Source of the DNA: Bacillota bacterium
GTDB lineage: Bacteria; Bacillota; Clostridia; Clostridiales; Clostridiaceae
Assembly (NCBI GenBank): GCA_023451395.1
Contig: JAEXZL010000098.1
Location: 1 to 10,678 of the forward strand
Length of the DNA: 10,678 bases
Reading direction: 5' to 3'
Under the pieces are notes generated by a model. The model made no database searches. It had not been told where the DNA came from and worked only from the letters and a program-made list of their open reading frames with translations. The translations under genes and the position numbers were made by a program. Shown one piece after another: positions 1 to 6,825 of the stretch (positions are counted from its first letter, which is position 1; each line of letters begins with the position of its first letter).

Positions 1-1286
1 CCAGGGGTGATATCATTAATGCCATTACTGGTGCTCTGTTCATTCTTTTCCTTTGATATAGATTCTTCTCGATATCTTTGCACTATTATGGTCATTAATG
101 CATCTTTTATAAGTGGATCGTGCTGTCCCATGGCATTTAATAACATTCCTCTGCTAGAAGGTGAAGCCAGCATTTGTGCAACATCTACAAATAATCTTCC
201 GCCAGCTTTAAACCTTTGACCAAAGGATGTTAACTGGAAGATGGACATTCCCAAGGGTTTCATAGGGTCTGTCATCATTTGTTGATGACCAACAGATATA
301 TACACATGATATTTTTCATCATTACCCTCAGGGATGGGGTATAAAGTAGTAATTGGTCTGCTTTGGACAATATAAAATCTATTATCAGTAAGACACCACT
401 CCACATCTTGGGGGTGACCGAAATGCTCTTCTATCCTTCTCCCTATACCCTCAAGATTCAAAATCTGTTCATCTGTCAGCACTTGTCTATTCTGCTCTAG
501 AGGTTCAATCTCCTGTTCTTTAGTACCGCCATCCTTCAAGGGATAGATGGCTAAGTTCTTAGTGGATATCTTCTTATCCACAACATTACCACTATGGACT
601 TTATAAATATCAGCATTTACAAGACCAGAGACCACAGCCTCACCTAGCCCGAAGCTGGCATCAATGGATGACACTTTCCTATTGGAAGTTACCGGATCTG
701 CAGTAAACAATATTCCTGCCGCCTGGGGAAAGACCATCTTTTGAACAACTACAGATAGATGGACCTTACCATGGTTAAAGCCCTTTTGAAGACGGTAAGT
801 TACGGCTCTATTTGTAAATAAAGATGCCCAGCACTTACTGATATGCTTTAGAATTGCCTCACTTCCAATAATATTTAAATAGGTATCCTGCTGGCCTGCA
901 AAAGACGCAGTAGGTAAATCCTCTGCAGTTGCACTTGATCGTACTGCATAGGCATCATATTCACCAAAGATTCTTAGGAAACTAGTTATTTCCTCTTCTA
1001 TATCCTTAGAAATAGGAATACTTTCAATAACCATAGAAATTTTCCTGCTCACTTCATAAACCTTATCCCTATCTTCTACTGAAAGATGAGATAATTCTTC
1101 TAATAAGCCTTTAACTTCCTGATTATTTCCTATTGTCTTTTTATATGCTTCTGTAGTAACGCAAAAACCTTCTGGTACTAGAATCCCTGGAATCTTTAAT
1201 AATTCTCCTAGGTTAGCACCTTTACCTCCCACAATGGAAAGCTTCCTTTTATCAATTTCCTTAAAGCTTAGGACATATGAACTCAT
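1..1286 (-). CDS. rph: Rifampicin phosphotransferase / PEP synthase-like enzyme, N-terminal half (partial)
   Basis: The frame is open from an ATG at 1286 to the window edge, giving 428 codons with no stop; the C-terminus lies outside. The protein begins MSSYVLSFKEID and carries the PEP-synthase-type ATP-grasp fold: VGGKGANLGEL (19-29), YAVRSSATAEDLP (113-125), FAGQQDTYLN (129-138), ILFTADPVTSNR (192-203), DASFGLGEAVVSG (209-221), DVEWCL and YIVQSRPIT (294-313). After about residue 325 it continues with HQQMMTDPMKPLG and AGGRLFVD. This matches my memory of the rifampicin-binding domain of Listeria-type rifampicin phosphotransferase, whereas E. coli-type PEP synthase has its phospho-His domain here. 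The family uses ATP to phosphorylate rifamycins in the cytoplasm. The catalytic His domain is off-window, so activity is unproven, and many relatives are simply annotated as PEP synthase. I prefer the ATG at 1286 to an in-frame ATG at 1292 because GGAGG sits 9 bases from 1286 but only 3 from 1292. It is a separate unit from the hydrogenase operon. Confidence 0.85.
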   Translation of the reverse strand, partial: MSSYVLSFKEIDKRKLSIVGGKGANLGELLKIPGILVPEGFCVTTEAYKKTIGNNQEVKGLLEELSHLSVEDRDKVYEVSRKISMVIESIPISKDIEEEITSFLRIFGEYDAYAVRSSATAEDLPTASFAGQQDTYLNIIGSEAILKHISKCWASLFTNRAVTYRLQKGFNHGKVHLSVVVQKMVFPQAAGILFTADPVTSNRKVSSIDASFGLGEAVVSGLVNADIYKVHSGNVVDKKISTKNLAIYPLKDGGTKEQEIEPLEQNRQVLTDEQILNLEGIGRRIEEHFGHPQDVEWCLTDNRFYIVQSRPITTLYPIPEGNDEKYHVYISVGHQQMMTDPMKPLGMSIFQLTSFGQRFKAGGRLFVDVAQMLASPSSRGMLLNAMGQHDPLIKDALMTIIVQRYREESISKEKNEQSTSNGINDITP

Positions 1287-1379
1287 ATTCATTCTCCTCC
1301 TCTTTTCTAGGTATGAATAAAGCATTTCTCTGAGAAACACTATATGCTCCTATGGTATCTGAAAACTCAGAAGATTATA
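1287..1379 (-). promoter_or_regulatory. Probable promoter and leader of the rifampicin phosphotransferase-like gene
   Basis: On the minus strand a perfect TATAAT lies at 1379-1374, giving a leader of roughly 80 bases before the ATG at 1286. No good -35 is present at 16-18 bases (best ATAGAA-like). The leader holds a small inverted repeat, TCTGA/TCAGA (1371-1358), just after the -10, and a second one at 1337-1325. It ends in the ribosome binding site GAGGAGG. The promoter call rests on the -10 and on the terminator upstream at 1481-1508. The 1287-1519 gap holds no gene. Confidence 0.4.
1325..1337. repeat. Short perfect inverted repeat in the leader (possible operator)
   Basis: TTTCTC-T-GAGAAA is a perfect 6-base inverted repeat around a single central base, about 40 bases upstream of the start codon at 1286. 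It could be a protein-binding operator or a small leader hairpin. I do not recognise it as a known operator, and it does not resemble the rifamycin-associated element described in actinobacteria. Confidence 0.25.
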
Positions 1380-1480
1380 AGACTGTTATTAGAAAATTCT
1401 ATATGATATAATTAAACTGGAAGAAGTAATTAATTATTACAAAAATTAATAAAGGTACTAAAATTCACAAATAATAAAGA

Positions 1481-1508
1481 TGCCCGCTTTGATTACTCAA
1501 AGCGGGCA
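1481..1508 (-). terminator. Intrinsic terminator of the hydrogenase operon
   Basis: TGCCCGCTTTGA (1481-1492) pairs perfectly with TCAAAGCGGGCA (1497-1508), a 12-bp stem with a 4-base loop. On the minus strand it begins 11 bases past the hypE stop and is followed by a broken U-rich tail (ATCTTTATTATTT). The tail is not a pure U tract, so termination may be incomplete. The position, directly after the last hyp gene and before the next gene's leader, supports the call. Confidence 0.8.
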
Positions 1509-1519
1509 AAAAACATTTT

Positions 1520-2521
1520 CTAACATATCCTAGGAACCATTTCCCCCTCTAAAGGAGTTATGATTCTCTTTCCTCCAAAGCTATTTTCAATGATTACTTG
1601 CTGATTCTTATCTTCTAAGAATTCACCTATTATTTGAGCATCCACACAGTGATTTAGCTTCTGTAAACATTCCAGTATCTCCTTTGCTTTAGCTTTTTCC
1701 GCCACCAATATCATTCTTCCCTCTGAAGCTACATATATAGGATCTAAACCTAAAAGCTCATTTATTGCTGCAACTTCTCCCCTAATAGGTATCTTTTTTT
1801 CATATAAATGTATACTATGGCCTGAGAGCTTTGCCAATTCATTAAGAACAGTAGCTACTCCACCCCTGGTAGGATCTCTCATAATTTCAATATGCTCCAT
1901 ATAACCTCCAAGGCACTCTAATATTTCAGTAAGAGGTGCACAGTCACTCTTGAAATCACCTTTTACTTTGAGATCATACTGACTTATTGCTATAGTTGTA
2001 CCATGCTCAGCAATGGTACCAGTTAAGATAATTTTATTCCCAGGCAGTATTTCTTTAATACTAAAGTCTTGTATAACCTTTCCTATACCACTGGTATTAA
2101 TGAATACTTGGTCTATTGCTCCTTTTTCTACCACCTTAGTATCCCCTGTTACTATATATACTCCTGCCTGTTCAGCTGCTTCCTTCATAGATATAACTAT
2201 TCTTTCAAGAAGCTCAATATCAAAACCTTCTTCCATAATCATTCCACAGCTTATATAAAGAGGCTTTGCACCAACAGCTATTAAATCATTTATAGTGCCA
2301 CAGACGGAAAGCTTTCCTATATCTCCTCCAGGAAAAAAGATTGGTTTTACTACAAAGGTATCTGTAGTAAAAGCCACTTTTCCCTGCCCTATTTCTAATA
2401 TTGCAGAATCTAATCCCTGCAAAAGTATTTCGTTGTTAAAATGCTTATAAAATATGTCTCTTATTAGCTGCTCTGTATCACTTCCTCCATTTCCATGACT
2501 TAACTTGATTAAGTTATCCAT
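1520..2521 (-). CDS. hypE: Hydrogenase maturation protein HypE (carbamoyl dehydratase)
   Basis: HypE receives a carbamoyl group from HypF on its C-terminal cysteine and dehydrates it with ATP to a thiocyanate. This becomes the cyanide ligand of the [NiFe] active-site iron. The 333-residue protein has the expected SHGNGG (8-13), FTTDTFVVKP (51-60), FPGGDIGKLSVCGTINDL (63-80), VTGDTKVV (124-131) and RDPTRGGVATVLNELA (215-230). It ends in the diagnostic PRIC, with the carbamoyl-accepting cysteine as residue 333. I place the start at 2521 rather than an upstream in-frame ATG at 2563. AAGGAGA lies 6 bases before the 2521 codon and the family begins near the SHGNGG motif, while 2563 would sit inside hypD. 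The gap after hypD is 13 bases. It is the last gene of the operon, with a terminator right after it. Confidence 0.97.
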   Translation of the reverse strand: MDNLIKLSHGNGGSDTEQLIRDIFYKHFNNEILLQGLDSAILEIGQGKVAFTTDTFVVKPIFFPGGDIGKLSVCGTINDLIAVGAKPLYISCGMIMEEGFDIELLERIVISMKEAAEQAGVYIVTGDTKVVEKGAIDQVFINTSGIGKVIQDFSIKEILPGNKIILTGTIAEHGTTIAISQYDLKVKGDFKSDCAPLTEILECLGGYMEHIEIMRDPTRGGVATVLNELAKLSGHSIHLYEKKIPIRGEVAAINELLGLDPIYVASEGRMILVAEKAKAKEILECLQKLNHCVDAQIIGEFLEDKNQQVIIENSFGGKRIITPLEGEMVPRIC

Positions 2522-2534
2522 TATAAGTCTCCTT

Positions 2535-3599
2535 CTAATTACCATATTTATAATAAGCTGCACAAGTCCCTTCTACAGAAATCATACAGGGTCCTAAAGG
2601 GTGGTTAGGACTGCACTCTATTCCAAAAGCCTTACAATCTACAGGTTTTTTTCGTCCCATAAGAATCTCTTTACACATGCACTGAGTAGCACTTTTCTTC
2701 GAAGGAATTTCTATATTGAATTTTTTAATAGCATCAAAGGATGAATAGCTTTCTTTTAGTGCTAAGGACGAATTCTGTATGTAACCAATTCCCCTCCACT
2801 CTGCATCCCCTACTTCAAATACATCCATCATTGCCTCTTGCGCTATTATATTCCCTTGGGATTTAACAGATCTTTTATATAGATTTTGAAATATCCTAGG
2901 ACTGATATTTTCTCTAATAAGGATAAGCTCATGAATAGCTGTTATAATATCTAGTGCTTCAAAGCCAGCAATTACGGCAGGAATTTCATATTTACAAGAA
3001 ATGAACTTAAAATAATCTGCCCCCATTACCGCTGCCACATGACCAGGACAAATTATTCCATGGATATTATCTATTGATTTATCTAACACAAAATTCATTA
3101 CTGGAGGCATGAGCTTTAAGGAACAAAGAAAGAACAAATTAGAGATGTTTTTTTCTTTAGCTAATTTAATTGTTGAAGCTATTACTGGAGCAGTAGTTTC
3201 AAAGCCTACAGCAAGAAAAAATATGTTCTTTTCTTTATTATCCTGAGCAATTTTCAAAGCTTCAAAGGGTGTGTAAAGGATTCTGATTTCTTTTCCCTTT
3301 CTCCGCTGATCTAATAGGCTTTCATAACTTCCTTTTACCTTGAGAAGGTCACCAAAAGTTACTAATATTACATTGTCCTCCTTTAATATCTTCATGGCAG
3401 TATCCAAAATACTTTCTGAGGTTACACAAACAGGACATCCTGGACCAGAAAGTAACTCAATATTGGGAGCTAGAAGCGTTCTTAACCCAAACCTACCAAT
3501 GGCATGAGTATGAGTCCCACATACCTCCATTAATCTAATATTTTTATGAGAAACTTTATTTATATCCTTAATCATACTGCGAATTTTTACTTCATCCAT
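2535..3599 (-). CDS. hypD: Hydrogenase maturation protein HypD (Fe-S scaffold)
   Basis: HypD works with HypC as the scaffold on which the Fe(CN)2CO unit is assembled, receiving cyanide from HypE. The 354-residue protein has the family signatures MEVCGTHTHAI (24-34, Cys27) and SGPGCPVCVT (51-60, Cys55 and Cys58), the cysteines known to bind iron or to be redox active. It also has a cysteine-rich C-terminus (307-346) with CMCKEI, PVDCKAFGIECSPNHPLGPC and EGTCAAYY, which holds the [4Fe-4S] cluster. The length is normal and no key residue is missing. The start codon overlaps the end of hypC by 8 bases (ATG GAT GGA TGA contains the hypD ATG), indicating translational coupling. An AGGAAGG ribosome binding site lies inside hypC. 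Confidence 0.97.
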   Translation of the reverse strand: MDEVKIRSMIKDINKVSHKNIRLMEVCGTHTHAIGRFGLRTLLAPNIELLSGPGCPVCVTSESILDTAMKILKEDNVILVTFGDLLKVKGSYESLLDQRRKGKEIRILYTPFEALKIAQDNKEKNIFFLAVGFETTAPVIASTIKLAKEKNISNLFFLCSLKLMPPVMNFVLDKSIDNIHGIICPGHVAAVMGADYFKFISCKYEIPAVIAGFEALDIITAIHELILIRENISPRIFQNLYKRSVKSQGNIIAQEAMMDVFEVGDAEWRGIGYIQNSSLALKESYSSFDAIKKFNIEIPSKKSATQCMCKEILMGRKKPVDCKAFGIECSPNHPLGPCMISVEGTCAAYYKYGN

Positions 3600-3825
3600 C
3601 CATTAAGCCTTCCTCATCCACTATACTTTTATATTTATCAGTTAAAAATCTATAATAATCTTTATCAATTTTTTCTATAGCACAGCCAACATGAACCAGA
3701 ACATAATCTCCTATTCTGGGTTTTTCAATAAGCTTAATAAAAACCTCTGTTTCGGCTCCCATAATATTAACTAAAGCATAGGCTCCATTAATATGGGTTA
3801 TTTCCCCAGGTATAGCTAAACACAT
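3592..3825 (-). CDS. hypC: Hydrogenase maturation chaperone HypC
   Basis: This small chaperone (77 residues) begins MCLAIPGEI. The Cys exposed at position 2 after Met removal is the conserved residue that binds the iron unit and the large-subunit precursor. Later motifs VGDYVLVHVGCAIEKI-like (here IGDYVLVHVGCAIEKI) and a C-terminal helix are typical of the HypC/HupF family. It carries Fe(CN)2CO from the HypD complex to the hydrogenase large subunit. It follows hypF by 6 bases, with a GGGGTGAGG purine run overlapping the hypF stop as its ribosome binding site, and overlaps hypD by 8 bases. Another ATG four bases upstream is out of frame and would not give the MCLAIPG start. Confidence 0.96.
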   Translation of the reverse strand: MCLAIPGEITHINGAYALVNIMGAETEVFIKLIEKPRIGDYVLVHVGCAIEKIDKDYYRFLTDKYKSIVDEEGLMDG

Positions 3826-3831
3826 ACATCC

Positions 3832-6093
3832 TCACCCCTGTATAATTTTGTCTGTAATAACGAGCTGTCCTATGGATATACCACTATCATTTATAGGAAT
3901 CTTATGATTATAAAACACCTTCATCCCTATATCTCTTAGACTTTTTACCATATTACTCAGCAGATATTGATTTTCAAAACAGCCTCCACTGAGTATAACT
4001 TCCGAAAGAGCATATTTTACGCTCAGTTTTTGCACCATTTTTTCCGTAGCTTTAACTAAACCATTATGGAATTTTGAAGAAATAACAGATACAGGTACAT
4101 GAAGCTCTATATCCTTTAGAACTTCATAAATAAGAGCTTCATAATCAATTTCTAGCATCTCTTCCTTTGATAATATATCCATTGTATAATAATCCTTAAC
4201 CTTATGATTTATAGAATTCTCAAGGATAATTGCAGCTTGAGCATCATAGGAAATTCTGTAGCAAAGACTAAGTAAAGCTGATATGCAGTCAAATAAACGT
4301 CCTACACTAGATGATTTATAACAGTTAAGCTTATTATTAAGAGCCTGCAAAACAACTTCAATTTTTTCCTCTTCAATTTTTCCAAGCCATTTTTTCGGGG
4401 AGTATCCTAGTGCAGCTAAATAGCATAAGGCAACCCTCCAGGGCTCTTTTACTGCTTTCTCTCCCCCCTGAAACGTAACATATTTCAAATGTCCAACTCT
4501 CTTAAATTCTTCTATATTACCAATAAAAAATTCCCCGCCCCAAATGCTTCCATCTGTCCCATAGCCTGTACCATCAAAAATCACACCAATTGCTGCTTCT
4601 TTTAATTTATGTTCAACCATGCAGCTGGCCATATGAGCATGATGATGCTGCACTGGTATCTTAATCCCTTTATAATTATCAAGGCTACACCTTGAAGTAA
4701 AACCAGGATGCATATCATAAGCAATTACCTCTGGCTTAATATCAATAATTTTTAATAAGTGCTCTATTGTCATTAAATGATTATTGTAGGAATCAGCATT
4801 ATTCATATCCCCTAGATACTGACTCATATATCCATAGCCCTTTTTAGAGACAGAGACTGTATTTTTTTGCTCTCCTCCAAGGGCAAGAACTTCTCTCCTA
4901 GTTTCCATTTTTATAATAAAAGGAGCATAGCCTCTTCCTACCCTTACTACCATTTCTTGATCTTCTACAATCCTAATAACAGAATCATCCACAGAGGTAT
5001 GAATATCACGATTACTTACTAAGAAAAGGTCTGCCGCTGATCCAAGCTCCCTAATTGCCTTTTTATTCTTATATTGAATTGGTGAATTGCTTATATTTCC
5101 ACTAGTCATAACCAGATAGTGGATGCCTTCTTGAAATAACATAAAATGTAACGGTGTATATGGAAGAAAAATACCTACTTTTTTCGTATCGGGAGCAATG
5201 ACCTCTGGTAAAGGAAAAGGCTCCTTTTTATCCAGTAAAAGAATTGGCTTTTTATTGCCTTCTAATATATTTTCTTCTAAAGAGCTAATGTAGCAAATAT
5301 AATGCGCATATTCCTTATCTTTAGCCATAATAGCTAGAGGCTTATGAGGTCTGTTTTTTCTCTTCCTAAGAAGCATAATAGCCTCTTCATCTTCTCCGTT
5401 ACAAACTAAGTGAAAGCCACCCAGTCCTTTCACCGCTAAAATTCTTCCCTCTTTAATCTCTTTTACAGCTTGCCTAATCTCGTCTTTTCTTTTATATACT
5501 TGACCCTGTTGATTATACAAAAATAGGGATGGACCACATTTAGGGCAACAGGTGGGCTGAGCATGAAATCTTCTATTTAGAGGATTTTCATAATCCTTAA
5601 TACAGTTCTCACACATATTAAAGGCCCCCATGACAGTATTTTTTCTATCATAGGGTAAGGCCTCAATTATAGAATATCGTGGCCCACATTCAGTACAATT
5701 AGTAAAAGGATATTGAAACCATCGGCTCTTTACATCAAGTACTTCCTTCATGCATTCAGGACATACTGAAATATCCGGGGATATAAATCTTAATCCATTA
5801 TCAATATTATTACTTTTTTCTATAATAAAATCCTTATATCCAGCTATATCTTTTTGTACTATCTCCACCTTTTCTATCCTGGAAAGACTTGGTGGCTTAT
5901 TAACCATCTGAAATATAAAGTGCTTCACATTTTCTTCCTTGCCCTCAACCTCAACTATTAAGGAGGCCCCGCTATTATTTACAGAGCCTCTTATATTATG
6001 TTTAAGAGCTAAGTTATACACATAGGGCCTAAAACCAACTCCTTGTACTATTCCAAATACCTTTATGGTATAGCTTTTAAGGGTTACGTCCAT
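3832..6093 (-). CDS. hypF: Carbamoyltransferase HypF
   Basis: HypF makes carbamoyl-adenylate from carbamoyl phosphate and ATP and passes the carbamoyl group to the HypE C-terminal cysteine. All four classic parts are visible in the 753-residue protein. The acylphosphatase domain has GIVQGVGFRPYVYNLA (14-29). Two zinc fingers follow, Cys111/114/133/136 and Cys161/164/183/186, each CxxC-18-CxxC. The YrdC-like domain includes KPLAIM, IFLPYTPLHFMLF and VMTSGN (about 200-390). The Kae1-like C-terminal domain has the metal-binding QHHHAHMASCM (482-492), FDGTGYGTDG and LSGGCFEN. Length is typical. Its ATG shares one base with the stop codon of the preceding gene (TAATG), and AGAAGGA lies 6 bases upstream, so translation is probably coupled. 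Confidence 0.97.
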   Translation of the reverse strand: MDVTLKSYTIKVFGIVQGVGFRPYVYNLALKHNIRGSVNNSGASLIVEVEGKEENVKHFIFQMVNKPPSLSRIEKVEIVQKDIAGYKDFIIEKSNNIDNGLRFISPDISVCPECMKEVLDVKSRWFQYPFTNCTECGPRYSIIEALPYDRKNTVMGAFNMCENCIKDYENPLNRRFHAQPTCCPKCGPSLFLYNQQGQVYKRKDEIRQAVKEIKEGRILAVKGLGGFHLVCNGEDEEAIMLLRKRKNRPHKPLAIMAKDKEYAHYICYISSLEENILEGNKKPILLLDKKEPFPLPEVIAPDTKKVGIFLPYTPLHFMLFQEGIHYLVMTSGNISNSPIQYKNKKAIRELGSAADLFLVSNRDIHTSVDDSVIRIVEDQEMVVRVGRGYAPFIIKMETRREVLALGGEQKNTVSVSKKGYGYMSQYLGDMNNADSYNNHLMTIEHLLKIIDIKPEVIAYDMHPGFTSRCSLDNYKGIKIPVQHHHAHMASCMVEHKLKEAAIGVIFDGTGYGTDGSIWGGEFFIGNIEEFKRVGHLKYVTFQGGEKAVKEPWRVALCYLAALGYSPKKWLGKIEEEKIEVVLQALNNKLNCYKSSSVGRLFDCISALLSLCYRISYDAQAAIILENSINHKVKDYYTMDILSKEEMLEIDYEALIYEVLKDIELHVPVSVISSKFHNGLVKATEKMVQKLSVKYALSEVILSGGCFENQYLLSNMVKSLRDIGMKVFYNHKIPINDSGISIGQLVITDKIIQG

Positions 6094-6812
6094 TATTTTT
6101 CCTTCTCCATAGTCTCACCTTTTAAGCTGCTTATCACTGCCGACTGATCTTCAATATCTTCTCTTACAACAAGTACTTCTGTCCATTCGCCTACTATGGG
6201 AGCATTATATTCCATTAAATGCTCTTTTAGATTTACGCTATTCACATGACTATTTTGGTTAACCTCAACAACAATACTTTCAATCTTTAAAATATTATTT
6301 TCTATACATAGTTTCTCTAGCTCCTGAGATATTTTCCCCAGTAAAACTGTATCATGCATTTCTCTTCCCCCTATATACACCTCAATAGATTTTTTAACAT
6401 CTTCCACCACCTGCGGCAGCAACCTGTTCATTCTTTCACTTAGCCCTAGACCGATAGCTATTTCAGCAATTTCAATGGCAATGAGTATTCCCTGCACACC
6501 TTTTTTATATACTCTTATGGCTTCCAGCAAACTAGGTTGATGTTGAGTAATGCCAGCCCTATGACAAGTGCACAAGTTTTCCAAGGAATTTACATTTACC
6601 CTTCCTGGATCACCTTCCTCAAAAGAAGCATCTAAAATTATCAAATCATCATTATCTTCAATGCAATCAAGGCAATAATCTACATCCGTTTCACCTATAA
6701 TAATCTCAATATCCCTAGGCCTGAAATAGTCCTTCAGTTCCTTAGCCACTGAAATTCCTACACCATCATCCTTCATCATTTCATTGCCAATAGCTATGAC
6801 TTTCTTACCCAT
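6093..6812 (-). CDS. Hydrogenase maturation protease fused to a HypA-like domain lacking the zinc ribbon
   Basis: This is a 239-residue two-part protein. Residues 1-150 are a HybD/HyaD-type nickel-dependent endopeptidase: IAIGNEMMKDDGVG (6-19), LIILDA (57-62) and ITQHQPSLLEA (88-98). Asp16, Asp61 and His91 line up with the nickel-binding Glu16, Asp62 and His93 of HybD. It should cut the large-subunit precursor after its last active-site motif. Residues 152-239 begin MHDTVLLGKIS and run through KIESIVVEVNQNSHV to TEVLVVREDIEDQSAV. The MH[D/E] start and the helix-strand pattern resemble the nickel-binding half of HypA, but the two CxxC zinc-ribbon pairs are absent. The HypA-like assignment is an inference from weak similarity. 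I chose the ATG at 6812 (AGGGG 7 bases upstream, 13 bases after the large-subunit stop) over one at 6854 that lies inside the large-subunit gene. Confidence 0.85.
   Translation of the reverse strand: MGKKVIAIGNEMMKDDGVGISVAKELKDYFRPRDIEIIIGETDVDYCLDCIEDNDDLIILDASFEEGDPGRVNVNSLENLCTCHRAGITQHQPSLLEAIRVYKKGVQGILIAIEIAEIAIGLGLSERMNRLLPQVVEDVKKSIEVYIGGREMHDTVLLGKISQELEKLCIENNILKIESIVVEVNQNSHVNSVNLKEHLMEYNAPIVGEWTEVLVVREDIEDQSAVISSLKGETMEKEK
6357..6372 (-). promoter_or_regulatory. Possible internal ribosome binding site and start for the HypA-like domain
   Basis: Inside the protease-HypA fusion, AGGGGG (6372-6367) stands 7 bases before an in-frame ATG (6359-6357) that begins MHDTVLLG. This is exactly where a free-standing HypA would start. 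The spacing is good for a ribosome binding site, so a separate product of about 88 residues could be made alongside the fusion. The purine run also encodes Gly-Gly-Arg, so it may be coincidental. Confidence 0.35.
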
Positions 6813-6825
6813 AATAACCCCTATT

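Noticed and set aside
7..219. Plus-strand open frame at the left edge
   Set aside because: It is antisense to the rifampicin-phosphotransferase-like gene, whose frame is conserved across the whole stretch.
1481..1508. The hairpin as a terminator for plus-strand transcription or a bidirectional terminator
   Set aside because: On the plus strand it is followed by A residues, not U, and there is no plus-strand gene ending here.
2013..2284. Two overlapping open frames on the plus strand inside hypE
   Set aside because: They lie wholly opposite a well-conserved HypE and show no recognisable domain; they are shadows of the real gene.
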